From: Sebaldella sp. S0638
GTDB lineage: Bacteria > Fusobacteriota > Fusobacteriia > Fusobacteriales > Leptotrichiaceae
Direction: 5' to 3'
Length of the DNA stretch: 33,307 nucleotides
Assembly (NCBI RefSeq): GCF_024158605.1
Contig: NZ_JAMZGM010000042.1
Location: 1 to 33,307, forward strand
In this document: positions 6,403 through 14,705 of the stretch, piece after piece
Position numbering within the stretch: the stretch's first letter is position 1
Layout of the letters: the number at the start of each line of letters is the position of its first letter
The notes under the pieces: generated by a model
What the model was told of the DNA's origin: nothing
Seen by the model: only the letters and a program-made list of their open reading frames with translations
Database searches by the model: none
Made by a program: the position numbers and the translations under genes

Positions 6403-7191
6403 ATGAAGAAATCTTTTATAGTTACAATCACTGACTCAAAAGGAATAAAAAGCTATAAATTTAGTCAAAAAATAAAGAAAATAGTCTCTATGCTGGGAAT
6501 TTCCGTAACAATATATCTGTTGATTTCTATAATTGCTTTATTATTTCTTGGAGGGTCTTATCTAAAAAATATAGATATTTTGTCCCAAAATAAGGAATTG
6601 AGAAAATTTAAAAACGACTATGAAGAGGAACAGAAAAGGGAACAGGAGAGAGAAAATAAAAAAGTAAGTATGAGTAACCTGAACGAGGTATCTAAAAACA
6701 AAAAAAGAAAAGTACTTATGATAATACCAAATTCATATCCTGTAAAACCTGATACAAGAGTAACAAGTGAATTTGGCGGAAGAATCCATCCTATTGCCGG
6801 TGTCCAGAAAGATCATAAAGGAATAGATTTCGGAACTGGGATGAATGCAGATATATATTCTACTGCTGACGGTATAGTAAGTTTTGCCGGACAGCAGAAC
6901 GGATACGGAAATGTGGTAATTATTGACCATAGTTTCGGACTGCAGAGTTTTTACGCACATTTAGATTCATATTCAGTAAAAACAAGAGAATTTGTAAAAA
7001 AAGGGCAGATAGTGGCCAAAAGCGGAAACACAGGAAACAGTACCGGACCGCATCTGCATTATGAAATAAGATTTTACGGAGTGCAGTTAGACCCGATGAA
7101 TTTTATAAAATGGAACGAAGAAAATTTTGATTATTTATTTAAAAACGAGAGGAGTATAGAATGGGAGTCTTTTCTAAGGGAAATAATATGA
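6403..7191 (+). CDS. Membrane-anchored M23 (LytM) peptidoglycan endopeptidase
   Basis: 262 residues. A short cytoplasmic N-terminus is followed by one transmembrane helix (about 27-53), a charged coiled-coil stalk (about 55-90) and an M23 domain (about 115-235). Zinc ligands are intact: His138 and Asp142 in HKGIDFG, and His219 in HLHYE, with His186 (YAHL) and His217 in the active site. It should therefore be a catalytically competent endopeptidase cutting peptide cross-links in the periplasm, not a degenerate activator such as EnvC. The next gene, a bactofilin, overlaps its 3' end by 31 bases. M23-bactofilin pairs control cell shape in Helicobacter and other bacteria, so a scaffold-hydrolase partnership is likely here. 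Confidence 0.88.
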   Translation: MKKSFIVTITDSKGIKSYKFSQKIKKIVSMLGISVTIYLLISIIALLFLGGSYLKNIDILSQNKELRKFKNDYEEEQKREQERENKKVSMSNLNEVSKNKKRKVLMIIPNSYPVKPDTRVTSEFGGRIHPIAGVQKDHKGIDFGTGMNADIYSTADGIVSFAGQQNGYGNVVIIDHSFGLQSFYAHLDSYSVKTREFVKKGQIVAKSGNTGNSTGPHLHYEIRFYGVQLDPMNFIKWNEENFDYLFKNERSIEWESFLREII

Positions 7192-7556
7192 TTTCAGAAA
7201 CAAATATAACAGTAATATCACAAAATACAGAGTTGAAAGGTGATATAGTAACAGAGGGAATAATTCAGATAGAAGGAAAAATAGACGGGAAAATAGTGTC
7301 TAAAGATTCTGTGATTATAGGTATGGACGGAGTAGTAACAGGTGAGATTTATTCGGATGAAGCTGTAATAAACGGAACTCTTCTGGGAAAAGTAGAAGCT
7401 GCAAAGGTAAAAATAGGAGAACGTGGAAAAGTAAACGGTACTATAATATCAGAAGTATTTGCAATAGCTGAAGGCGGAGATTTTGAAGGTGATAAAAAAA
7501 TGAGAATCAAAAAAACAGAATCTTCATATTCAGATACAAGTTCTGAATTGTCTTAA
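7161..7556 (+). CDS. Bactofilin (polymer-forming cytoskeletal protein)
   Basis: 131 residues. The central part repeats short beta-strands with the spacing of a right-handed beta-helix: ELKGDIVTEGIIQIEGKIDGKI, DSVIIGMDGVVTGEIYSDEAV, then INGTLLGKVEAAKVKIGERGKVNG (quoted in pieces). The flanking tails are short and polar. Bactofilins polymerise without nucleotide into membrane-associated filaments that localise cell-wall enzymes. I keep ATG 7161, inside the M23 gene, because GAGGAG lies 8 bases before it and the N-terminus MGVFSKGNN is typical; ATG 7188 is a weaker alternative. The 31-base overlap implies coupled translation with the peptidase. Confidence 0.88.
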   Translation: MGVFSKGNNMISETNITVISQNTELKGDIVTEGIIQIEGKIDGKIVSKDSVIIGMDGVVTGEIYSDEAVINGTLLGKVEAAKVKIGERGKVNGTIISEVFAIAEGGDFEGDKKMRIKKTESSYSDTSSELS

Positions 7557-7575
7557 AAAATGAGAGGTGGAAAAG

Positions 7576-8589
7576 TTGGCAAAGCACATAGAAGTAAAGA
7601 ATCTAACTAAAATATATACAAATGTGGACAAAGAATTCAAAGCTGTGGACGATATTTCACTGTCAATTAATAAAAATGACATATATGGGATAATGGGACT
7701 AAGCGGAGCAGGAAAGTCAACTTTTATCAGGATGTTAAACAGGTTAGAGGAACCAAGCTCCGGAGAAATTTTTATAAACGGAGAAAATATAGTAGAATTA
7801 CCTAAAAAAAAGTTATTGGAATATAGAAGAAAAACAGGAATGATATTTCAGCATTTTAATCTTCTGAGCTCTAGGGATGTAAAAGGAAACGTGGCATTTG
7901 CCCTTGAGCTGGCCGGATGGCCGAAGGGTAAAATAGAACCTAGGGTAGATGAATTATTGGAACTAGTGGGGCTTGAAGACAAACGAAATGTGTATCCCAG
8001 TCAGCTGTCAGGCGGTCAGAAACAGAGAGTGGCAATAGCAAGAGCATTGGCAAATTATCCTGAAATTCTGCTTTCAGATGAAGCTACAAGCGCTCTTGAC
8101 CCCAGAACGACGGTTTCTATTCTGGAACTGTTAAAGGACATTCAGAAAAAGCTGGGTCTGACTATAGTACTGATAACCCACCAAATGGAAGTAATAAGAA
8201 AAGTATGTAACAGAACTGCTATAATGTCAGATGGTAAATTAATAGAAGAAGGAAGTACAAAAGAAATATTCCTGAATCCTAAAAACGAACTGACAAGGGA
8301 ATTCGTATCACATATAGCACCTGAAACAGAAACTAAAAAAGAAAAAATGAAAATAACAGGAAAACAGATGTTAAAGCTGAATTTTCAAGGTGAACAGGCT
8401 GAGAAGCCGTACATATCAGATATGGTAAAAAAATATGGTCTGGATGTAAACATTCTCGGCGGTACCATAGATGAGCTTGCAGATGATAAAGTGGGACATC
8501 TTCTTGTGGAGATTCTCGGAAGCGAGACTGAGAGAAACAGTGCGATAAGCTGGCTGAAAGAAAATAAGATAGAAGTGGAGGAAGTATAA
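7576..8589 (+). CDS. metN: Methionine ABC transporter, ATP-binding protein
   Basis: 337 residues from a TTG start. GAGGTGG (7563-7569) lies 6 bases before TTG 7576. The in-frame GTG at 7567 sits inside that ribosome binding site and is unlikely to be used. Walker A GLSGAGKST is at 41-49, the signature LSGGQ at 144-148, and Walker B has Asp168 in the MetN-typical form SDEATSALDP. The extra C-terminal domain (about 260-337, from LNFQGEQAEKPYISDMVKKY) is the NIL regulatory domain, which binds methionine and inhibits transport when internal methionine is high. The gene is 19 bases after the bactofilin and overlaps metI by one base. Confidence 0.92.
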   Translation: MAKHIEVKNLTKIYTNVDKEFKAVDDISLSINKNDIYGIMGLSGAGKSTFIRMLNRLEEPSSGEIFINGENIVELPKKKLLEYRRKTGMIFQHFNLLSSRDVKGNVAFALELAGWPKGKIEPRVDELLELVGLEDKRNVYPSQLSGGQKQRVAIARALANYPEILLSDEATSALDPRTTVSILELLKDIQKKLGLTIVLITHQMEVIRKVCNRTAIMSDGKLIEEGSTKEIFLNPKNELTREFVSHIAPETETKKEKMKITGKQMLKLNFQGEQAEKPYISDMVKKYGLDVNILGGTIDELADDKVGHLLVEILGSETERNSAISWLKENKIEVEEV

Positions 8590-9269
8590 TGCAATTTGAC
8601 TGGGCTGAATTTTTTAATTTTGGAAATATGCTTATTCCCCTCTGGGAAACTGTGTATATGGTTTTGATATCTATGTTTTTTGCATTGCTTATCGGAATGC
8701 CTCTGGGAATACTTCTGGTGACAAGTTCTGAAAATCATATTGCACCTAACAGAAGTCTTAATAAAATTTTAGATATTATCCTCATTAATATTACAAGATC
8801 AATTCCTTTTATTATATTAATGGTAGTGTTAATTCCCGTGGCCAGAGGAATTATAGGAAAATCTTTTGGCAACGAGGCCTTTATTGTTTATCTGGCACTT
8901 GGTTCGGCGCCGTTTGTTGCACGGGTAATAGAAGGTGCATTGAACGAAGTAGACAAAGGATTAATAGAAGCTTCGAAATCACTGGGAGCTACGAATTATC
9001 ATATAATAACAAAGGTAATGCTTCCGGAAGCACTGCCGTCTTTGATACACGGAATGGTACTTGCCCTTATTACACTTATAGGATATTCTGCAATGGCAGG
9101 TATAGTAGGCGGAGGAGGTCTGGGGAACCAGGCTGTAGTAGCTGGTTTTCAGAACAGTAATCCCGCTATAATATGGAAAGCTACACTGATCATTATAATA
9201 TTGGTGCAGATAATACAATTTGTTGGTAACCTTATAGTTAAAAAAATATATAAAAAACGAGGGAAATAG
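8589..9269 (+). CDS. metI: Methionine ABC transporter, permease
   Basis: 226 residues, an inner-membrane protein with about five hydrophobic segments. The EAA loop IEASKSLGATNYHIITKVML contacts MetN. GYSAMAGIVGGGGLGN is the highly conserved MetI motif near the C-terminus. The start ATG shares a base with the metN stop (TAATG), the usual sign of translational coupling. It forms the transmembrane pathway for methionine as a homodimer. Confidence 0.92.
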   Translation: MQFDWAEFFNFGNMLIPLWETVYMVLISMFFALLIGMPLGILLVTSSENHIAPNRSLNKILDIILINITRSIPFIILMVVLIPVARGIIGKSFGNEAFIVYLALGSAPFVARVIEGALNEVDKGLIEASKSLGATNYHIITKVMLPEALPSLIHGMVLALITLIGYSAMAGIVGGGGLGNQAVVAGFQNSNPAIIWKATLIIIILVQIIQFVGNLIVKKIYKKRGK

Positions 9270-9280
9270 GAGGTAACAAA

Positions 9281-10108
9281 ATGAAAAAGTTTTTAATAGG
9301 AATTCTGACATTAGGTGTAATATTTTCATGCGGGAAAAAAGAGGAAACACCGGCAGCTGATGCTGGAAAACCTGCTGAAACACCAAAAGAGCAAAAATTA
9401 GTAATCGGAGCAACACCAACACCGCATGCAGAAATTCTGGAACAGGTAAAAGAGGATTTGAAAAAAGAAGGAATAGATCTGGAAATAAAAATATTTGATG
9501 ACTATGTACTTCCAAACAGACTTCTTGGAGAAAAAACACTGGATGCAAACTACTTTCAGCATGTTCCTTATATGGAAGAATTCGCACAGAAAAATAATAT
9601 GGAACTTGTGGCAGTAGCTAAAATACATGTGGAACCGCTTGCAGTATATTCTAAAAAAGTTAAGGATCTGGCAGAATTACCGGAAGGTTCAGATGTATTA
9701 ATACCAAATGATCCTACAAACAGAGGAAGAGCATTAATATTACTGGATAAAAGCGGTATAATCAAACTGAAAGACAACAAAAAACTAGATTCAACTATAG
9801 AAGACATCGCAGAAAATCCTAAAAAACTAAAAGTTACAGCATTAAATGCTGATCAGATTCCAACTAGACTTAGTGAAGTGGGAGCAGCGGTAATTAATGG
9901 TAATTTCGCAATGAAAAATAATCTGAATCCGCTAACAGACAGTATATTTATCGAAGATAAAGATTCACCTTATGCGAATGTAATTACAGTTCTAAAAGGA
10001 AATGAAAACGACGAAAGAGTGCAGAAACTGGTAAAAGCACTTCAAAGTGAAAAAATCAAAAAATTTATAGAAGAAAAATACCAAGGATCTGTAGTACCGG
10101 CATTTTAA
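9281..10108 (+). CDS. metQ: Methionine-binding lipoprotein (first copy)
   Basis: 275 residues of the NlpA/MetQ family. A signal peptide with lipobox IFSC (Cys17) is followed by a Pro/Ala/Glu linker and the binding domain, opening KLVIGATPTPHAEILEQV. Family motifs are DYVLPNRLL, DANYFQHVPYMEEF, HVEPLAVYSKKVK and IPNDPTNRGRALILL. AGGAGG precedes the ATG. The protein is anchored on the outer face of the inner membrane, or possibly the outer membrane, and feeds methionine or a methionine derivative to MetI. A terminator follows, separating it from the second copy. Confidence 0.9.
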   Translation: MKKFLIGILTLGVIFSCGKKEETPAADAGKPAETPKEQKLVIGATPTPHAEILEQVKEDLKKEGIDLEIKIFDDYVLPNRLLGEKTLDANYFQHVPYMEEFAQKNNMELVAVAKIHVEPLAVYSKKVKDLAELPEGSDVLIPNDPTNRGRALILLDKSGIIKLKDNKKLDSTIEDIAENPKKLKVTALNADQIPTRLSEVGAAVINGNFAMKNNLNPLTDSIFIEDKDSPYANVITVLKGNENDERVQKLVKALQSEKIKKFIEEKYQGSVVPAF

Positions 10109-10114
10109 GAAAAT

Positions 10115-10159
10115 AAAAAATCAGAAAGAGGGTTTCCTAATTCTTATCTGATTTTTTTT
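10115..10159 (+). terminator. Terminator after the first metQ
   Basis: AAAAAATCAGA (10115-10125) pairs with TCTGATTTTTT (10147-10157) across a loop of about 20 bases, with a T run on the 3' side. It could be partial and let some transcription reach the second metQ. Confidence 0.65.
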
Positions 10160-10233
10160 AAAACTTTTTATCCGGAAAGACGAATATTCATAAGCAGCTT
10201 TATATGGTGAAACACTTATAACAGGAGGAAAAA

Positions 10234-11037
10234 ATGAAAAAGATAATACTGGGAATATTAATGGGAGCGTTTTTGCTTTCATGCGGAAATAAAGACGGGG
10301 CAGCAGCAAAATCCGACGGGAAAAAAGTCCTTGTGGTAGCGGCTACGCCTGAACCACATGGTGAAATATTAAAAGAAGCAATACCTATGATGGCTAATAG
10401 AGGGATAGAATTAAAAGTAGAAATCTTTAATGACTATGTAATGCCAAACAAAGTTCTTGCTGAGAAAACTGTTGATGCGAATTTATTTCAGCATAAACCG
10501 TTTCTGGATAATTATAATGAAAAAAACGGTACGGAAATAGTAGATGTGGCAAGAAGTTATACAGCACCGCTTGCACTATATTCTGACAAGTATAAGTCTC
10601 TTGACGACTTGGAAAACGGAGCGGAAATATTAATAGCAAATGATCCTACAAACTTGGCAAGATCGTTAATATTACTTGATAAAAATGGTATTATAAAACT
10701 AAAAGATCCTAATAATGTAGTAGCTACACTGGATGATATAGTAGAAAATCCGAAAAATCTGAAAATAACTACAATAACAGCTGATCAGATAGCAATAAGA
10801 TTAAAAGAAGTAGGAGCAGCAGTAATACCTGGAAATTACGCAGTGAAAAACGGGCTTAATCCTAGAGAAAGCCTCGCAGTGGAAAGTAAAGATTCTCCAT
10901 ATGCCAATATAATTGCAGTATTAAAAGGAAACGAAAATGATGAAAGAATCAAGATATTAATAGAAGTCCTTCAGAGTGATGAAATGAGAAAAATTGTTGA
11001 ACAAAAATACAACGGTTCAGTAATAGCAACATTCTAA
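10234..11037 (+). CDS. metQ: Methionine-binding lipoprotein (second copy)
   Basis: 267 residues, a close paralogue of the product at 9281-10108, with lipobox LLSC (Cys17). It shares DYVMPNKVLAEKTVDANLFQ, NDPTNLARSLILLDKNGIIK and the C-terminal YNGSV block. The linker after the lipidated Cys is shorter and less charged than in the first copy. AGGAGG lies just upstream of ATG 10234. Having two binding proteins for one MetN-MetI pair suggests different ligands (L- versus D-methionine, methionine sulfoxide or short peptides) or different expression levels. The sequence does not tell which. Separate terminators flank it. Confidence 0.88.
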   Translation: MKKIILGILMGAFLLSCGNKDGAAAKSDGKKVLVVAATPEPHGEILKEAIPMMANRGIELKVEIFNDYVMPNKVLAEKTVDANLFQHKPFLDNYNEKNGTEIVDVARSYTAPLALYSDKYKSLDDLENGAEILIANDPTNLARSLILLDKNGIIKLKDPNNVVATLDDIVENPKNLKITTITADQIAIRLKEVGAAVIPGNYAVKNGLNPRESLAVESKDSPYANIIAVLKGNENDERIKILIEVLQSDEMRKIVEQKYNGSVIATF

Positions 11038-11062
11038 GATAGAAAGCAAACTGATGTCTTTT

Positions 11063-11092
11063 GAAAGCCTGTTAAAACGGCTTTCTTTTTTT
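11063..11092 (+). terminator. Terminator after the second metQ
   Basis: GAAAGCC (11063-11069) and GGCTTTC (11079-11085) form a 7-bp stem followed by T's to 11092. Confidence 0.8.
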
Positions 11093-11178
11093 ACAAAAAT
11101 TATTGTGTATACACAAATATGAGATGCTGAATTCCATGATTAAATAAGGTCGTATTTAAATTATTAAATTTGATATTA

Positions 11179-11207
11179 TTGATTTTTGCTAAAAAGTTTG
11201 ATAAAAT
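11179..11207 (+). promoter_or_regulatory. Promoter of the first L,D-transpeptidase gene
   Basis: TTGATT (11179-11184), 17 bases, TAAAAT (11202-11207). It covers the upstream in-frame TTG at 11186, so translation must begin later, at TTG 11243. Confidence 0.6.
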
Positions 11208-11242
11208 ATAGGAGCAGATTTTATAGAAAGGGAGTTTTATAC

Positions 11243-12754
11243 TTGAAGAACTTAAAAATACTACTATTTTCATTAATGATTACAGTATTTTCATATGGAT
11301 TTGAAGCCCCGGGAATATACAAAGAAAAAGAAATGAAAATAGATGGTTATGAGCTAAAGGAAAGCAATATAACACTAAAAGACGGAAAGCCTGCCAAAAT
11401 GGCAGTTTATTACAGAAATACCGAAAATAACGGTATGGAAACATTTTTTAACATTTATGAACAGAACGGAAGTGAATACAAACTTAGATTACAATCAGAG
11501 AAAAGCTTTAAATACAGTTATGACTTTATCAAGGAGCTTGATACCTACAAAAATAATCTGATTGCTACTATAAACGGCAACACTGCCGGATTATCAGAAA
11601 ATGAAACAAGAGAAATCGAAGTTTTTGATACTTATCGTCCAGAAGAAATGAAGTTTGAGCTAAAATATGACAAAAATGCACCAAAGTTTGATGATTTTCT
11701 GTTTATAAAGAAAAGTACCCCGGTTAATTCCGAGCCGACACTTACTTCAGAAGTGATAGAAACAGTGAATTATCCAAAGAAAATAAAAACTACATCACAG
11801 CTGAAATCTAATATTAACGGTGATTGGTATGAAGTAACACTGGAAGACGGAAAAAAAGGCTACATAGCTGTTTCAGAGAATGTAGAGAAAAGAAATTTTA
11901 AATGGAGTGCAATGGTAGATAAAATTGATATAGTAAATGATTTTATTGCCGAAACACTGAAAAGAAAAGAAAAATTATACACAATAAGTGCTTATGCACC
12001 TCTTTCAAGAGATTATTACGGTGAAAAGGATAAGTTTAATAACCGTCCGAACCAGAGTATAAAAGGATATTTAAGTCCTGATTCCAAGGAATTTATTAAT
12101 ATCCCCGACAGAACAATATTCAAAATGACTGGTGAAAAAGATGGATTTTATGAAATTGAAACTCCGTTTTACGGAGGACCGTATTACATAAAAGCTAATC
12201 CTAACACTATAGTAGAAGAAACAGAACTAAAAGATATAATCAGACATTTTATAGTTATAGACCCTGATAATCAGTCAGAAGTTATAATAGAAAAAGCTGA
12301 GGATAAATGGAATGTAATAACATATTCTTTTGTAACAACAGGTAAAGACAACGGATATTCATCTTATGAAACACCGCACGGTGCATTTCTTGTAGCTTAC
12401 AGTAAGCCTGTAATGCAGTATACAAGAAACAGAAAAAAAGATGAAACAGAAGTGGCAAAGCACCTTAAAGTAGCATCAAGAGATGATCTTGTAATATCAG
12501 GCGAGGCTCTTTATGCGGTAAGATTCAGCGGCGGAGGATATCTTCATGGTATTCCGGCTACATACGGCGGAGGAACCGCAGCTAAAAAGGCCTATACAGG
12601 ACAAAAGATAGGTACTTATAAAGAATCACATAAATGTGTAAGACATTATGATGATCAGATAAAATTCGTATATGACTGGCTGGGAGATGCTTCTCCTAAT
12701 GATGAAAAAGGTCACAGAAAACCTGTTTCACCTACAGTTGTAATTGTATTATAA
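11243..12754 (+). CDS. L,D-transpeptidase (YkuD family), SH3-like domain, copy 1
   Basis: 503 residues from TTG 11243, chosen because AAAGGGAG lies just before it and because the product then starts with a clean signal peptide (KNLKILLFSLMITVFSYG). After an N-terminal domain comes an SH3-like segment (about 163-215) and a C-terminal YkuD-type domain (about 333-503). Candidate catalytic residues are His435 (LHGIP) and Cys465 in SHKCVRH. Canonical YkuD enzymes have S/T-H-G-C with 14-17 residues after the first His; here the Gly is Lys and the spacing is about 28. The enzyme should form 3-3 cross-links or attach proteins to peptidoglycan in the periplasm, with the SH3 part probably binding the wall. 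Substrate and activity are unproven given the altered motif. Confidence 0.8.
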   Translation: MKNLKILLFSLMITVFSYGFEAPGIYKEKEMKIDGYELKESNITLKDGKPAKMAVYYRNTENNGMETFFNIYEQNGSEYKLRLQSEKSFKYSYDFIKELDTYKNNLIATINGNTAGLSENETREIEVFDTYRPEEMKFELKYDKNAPKFDDFLFIKKSTPVNSEPTLTSEVIETVNYPKKIKTTSQLKSNINGDWYEVTLEDGKKGYIAVSENVEKRNFKWSAMVDKIDIVNDFIAETLKRKEKLYTISAYAPLSRDYYGEKDKFNNRPNQSIKGYLSPDSKEFINIPDRTIFKMTGEKDGFYEIETPFYGGPYYIKANPNTIVEETELKDIIRHFIVIDPDNQSEVIIEKAEDKWNVITYSFVTTGKDNGYSSYETPHGAFLVAYSKPVMQYTRNRKKDETEVAKHLKVASRDDLVISGEALYAVRFSGGGYLHGIPATYGGGTAAKKAYTGQKIGTYKESHKCVRHYDDQIKFVYDWLGDASPNDEKGHRKPVSPTVVIVL

Positions 12755-12773
12755 TATAATTAGTGATTATACT
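12744..12773 (+). promoter_or_regulatory. Possible promoter of the second L,D-transpeptidase gene
   Basis: TTGTAT (12744-12749), 18 bases, TATACT (12768-12773), partly inside the end of the upstream gene. Moderate match only. Confidence 0.35.
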
Positions 12774-12811
12774 ATTCGAAAGTTTGCAAGTTTAAATTTA
12801 TTATGAGAAAA

Positions 12812-12849
12812 ACTTTGTTTAGAGTATTGTAAAAAATAAGAAACAAAGT
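12812..12849 (+). repeat. Inverted repeat in the 5' leader of the second L,D-transpeptidase gene
   Basis: ACTTTGTTT (12812-12820) and AAACAAAGT (12841-12849) are perfectly complementary across 20 bases. The hairpin would end a few bases before the ribosome binding site AAGGAGG. It is not followed by a T run. It could influence translation of the downstream gene or be a protein-binding site. Confidence 0.45.
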
Positions 12850-12870
12850 ATAAGTAAGGAGGTAATAACC

Positions 12871-14562
12871 TTGAAAAGAAAATTAGCCGTTCTCTTTATG
12901 TTATTTTCTTTCATGATGTTCGCAGAATTACTGAAAGTACCGGATAAATACAGCTCGAAAATGGAATTGGACGGATGGAGCCTTAATGAAAAGAAAATTG
13001 ACCTGAACCAGGACGGACAGGCAGATGTATTGTTAATATACTATAAAGTAGAGTCAACTAATGTAGTTACTAATTATGTTTCATATATAAATGCAGGAAA
13101 CGACACTTATAAAAAAGATTTTCAGCTGGAAAAGGTATTTACTACAGATACATTCGGAAGTGAATTTGGTAAATTTACAAATGATTTTGTAGATAATTAC
13201 TTTGACTATAAGGCAGGAAAAAAGAAGGTTACCAATGGGACAGTAACTGCTCCGGTACCACCGAAAAAACCTGCGGAAACTGTAAAAAAGCCTGAGGAGA
13301 ATACAAAAAAGCCAGAGGAAACTAAGAAACCAGAGACACCTCCTGCCGATACTGCCGTAAAGCAGCCTGATAATACCCAGACAGCAGAAACACCTGAACA
13401 AACAGTATACAAGGTGCTTGAACAATACAGTGATAAAAAGCCGGATAATATGACTTTTAATCTTAAATATGATAAAAATGCGCCTAAAGATCTGGATAAT
13501 TTCGTTTTTGCGAAATCTGATATAAAAATTAGAAAAGCACCAAATTATCAGGCAGAGATACTTGTGAATGCAAAATATCCGGACAAGATAAAAGTCCTGA
13601 AAAAATTGGATAAAAACAGTGTTAAGAGTGATTACGACTGGTATGAGGTAGAGCTTTCCGATAAAAGAATCGGATATGTGTATGCCGACGGAGTACTAAA
13701 AAGAGAATTTAACTGGAAAGAAATGGCTGACAGAATAGATAAAACAAACAAGTTTTTGAATAAAGCCTTTACTGAGAAAAAAGATATATACGTAATAGAC
13801 CAGTATGTAGCCTTGAGCAAAGACGTAAATACCCCGAAAGATAAATTCGGAAACAGGGAAAATCAAAGCCTGAGAGGATATACAGCACCTAATTCAAAGG
13901 AATTTATCAATATTCCGGACAGATCAATATTAAAAATACTTGATGAAAGCAACGGATATATAAAGGTAGAGACACTTGCATACGGCGGACCTTATTATAT
14001 CAGTTCTTCCAATAAGTCAAAGCTGAAAAACGCCAATATTACTTCTGAGATAAACCGATTTATAATAGTGGATTCAGAAAGTGAAAATGAAGCTGTAATG
14101 GAAAGAACAAACGGAAAATGGAATGTAATAACATACTCTTTTGTTACTACAGGAAAAGATGACGGAGCTTCTTCATATGCTACGCCATACGGGGATTTTC
14201 TTATTGCATATTCCAAGCCTGTGATGGTCTACACAAGAAGAGCAAGATCAAATGAACAGGTAGAGGATAATAAGAAGGTTGCCGGAAGAACAGATGTGGT
14301 AATAGACGGTGAAGCTGCATATGCGGTGAGATTCAGCGGCGGAGGATATCTTCACGGAATTCCTGCTTCATATGGGGCAAACAGAGACGCAAGAAAAGCA
14401 GCAACTGCCAAAAAAATAGGAACATATAGAGAGTCACATAAATGTGTAAGACATTATGATGATCAGATAAAATTTATCTATGACTGGCTTGGAAATTCTA
14501 CTCCCGGAGATAAAAACGGGTACAGGGTTCCCACAGAACCTACTCTGGTTATAGTGATGTAA
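12871..14562 (+). CDS. L,D-transpeptidase (YkuD family), SH3-like domain, copy 2
   Basis: 563 residues from TTG 12871, preceded by AAGGAGGT. Signal peptide about 1-18. The layout matches the upstream paralogue but with an added Pro/Lys/Glu/Thr-rich linker (about residues 126-178, repeated KKPEE/KKPAE units) between the N-terminal domain and the SH3-like segment (about 212-275). The YkuD domain occupies about 395-563, with His495 (LHGIP) and Cys525 in SHKCVRH, the same unusual motif. Shared blocks include KWNVITYSFVTTGKD and AVRFSGGGYLHGIPA. A tandem duplication with linker gain is the simplest origin. The linker could span more of the periplasm or wall. Probable role is cross-linking or anchoring to peptidoglycan. 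Confidence 0.8.
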   Translation: MKRKLAVLFMLFSFMMFAELLKVPDKYSSKMELDGWSLNEKKIDLNQDGQADVLLIYYKVESTNVVTNYVSYINAGNDTYKKDFQLEKVFTTDTFGSEFGKFTNDFVDNYFDYKAGKKKVTNGTVTAPVPPKKPAETVKKPEENTKKPEETKKPETPPADTAVKQPDNTQTAETPEQTVYKVLEQYSDKKPDNMTFNLKYDKNAPKDLDNFVFAKSDIKIRKAPNYQAEILVNAKYPDKIKVLKKLDKNSVKSDYDWYEVELSDKRIGYVYADGVLKREFNWKEMADRIDKTNKFLNKAFTEKKDIYVIDQYVALSKDVNTPKDKFGNRENQSLRGYTAPNSKEFINIPDRSILKILDESNGYIKVETLAYGGPYYISSSNKSKLKNANITSEINRFIIVDSESENEAVMERTNGKWNVITYSFVTTGKDDGASSYATPYGDFLIAYSKPVMVYTRRARSNEQVEDNKKVAGRTDVVIDGEAAYAVRFSGGGYLHGIPASYGANRDARKAATAKKIGTYRESHKCVRHYDDQIKFIYDWLGNSTPGDKNGYRVPTEPTLVIVM

Positions 14563-14647
14563 AATAAAATATACTTGTAATAATAACTGCAAAAAAACAG
14601 AAATTATGATAAAATAACAATGAATTTGTATTTTAAATAAATATGTT

Positions 14648-14676
14648 TTGATGCAGTTTTTTATTTGTAATATAGA
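14648..14676 (+). promoter_or_regulatory. Possible promoter of the AUA-start small gene
   Basis: TTGATG (14648-14653), 17 bases, TATAGA (14671-14676). Weak -10 but optimal spacing, about 30 bases before the candidate start. Confidence 0.35.
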
Positions 14677-14705
14677 ATATTTTTTAAAATGGAGGAGAAA
14701 ATCCC

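Noticed and set aside
8979-9587. 202-codon minus-strand frame across metI/metQ
   Set aside because: Antisense to two well-conserved genes, Leu/Phe/His-rich composition typical of a reversed frame, and no ribosome binding site.
11186-11242. N-terminal extension of the first L,D-transpeptidase from TTG 11186
   Set aside because: It overlaps the promoter and would put a charged segment before the signal peptide; TTG 11243 has AAAGGGAG upstream.
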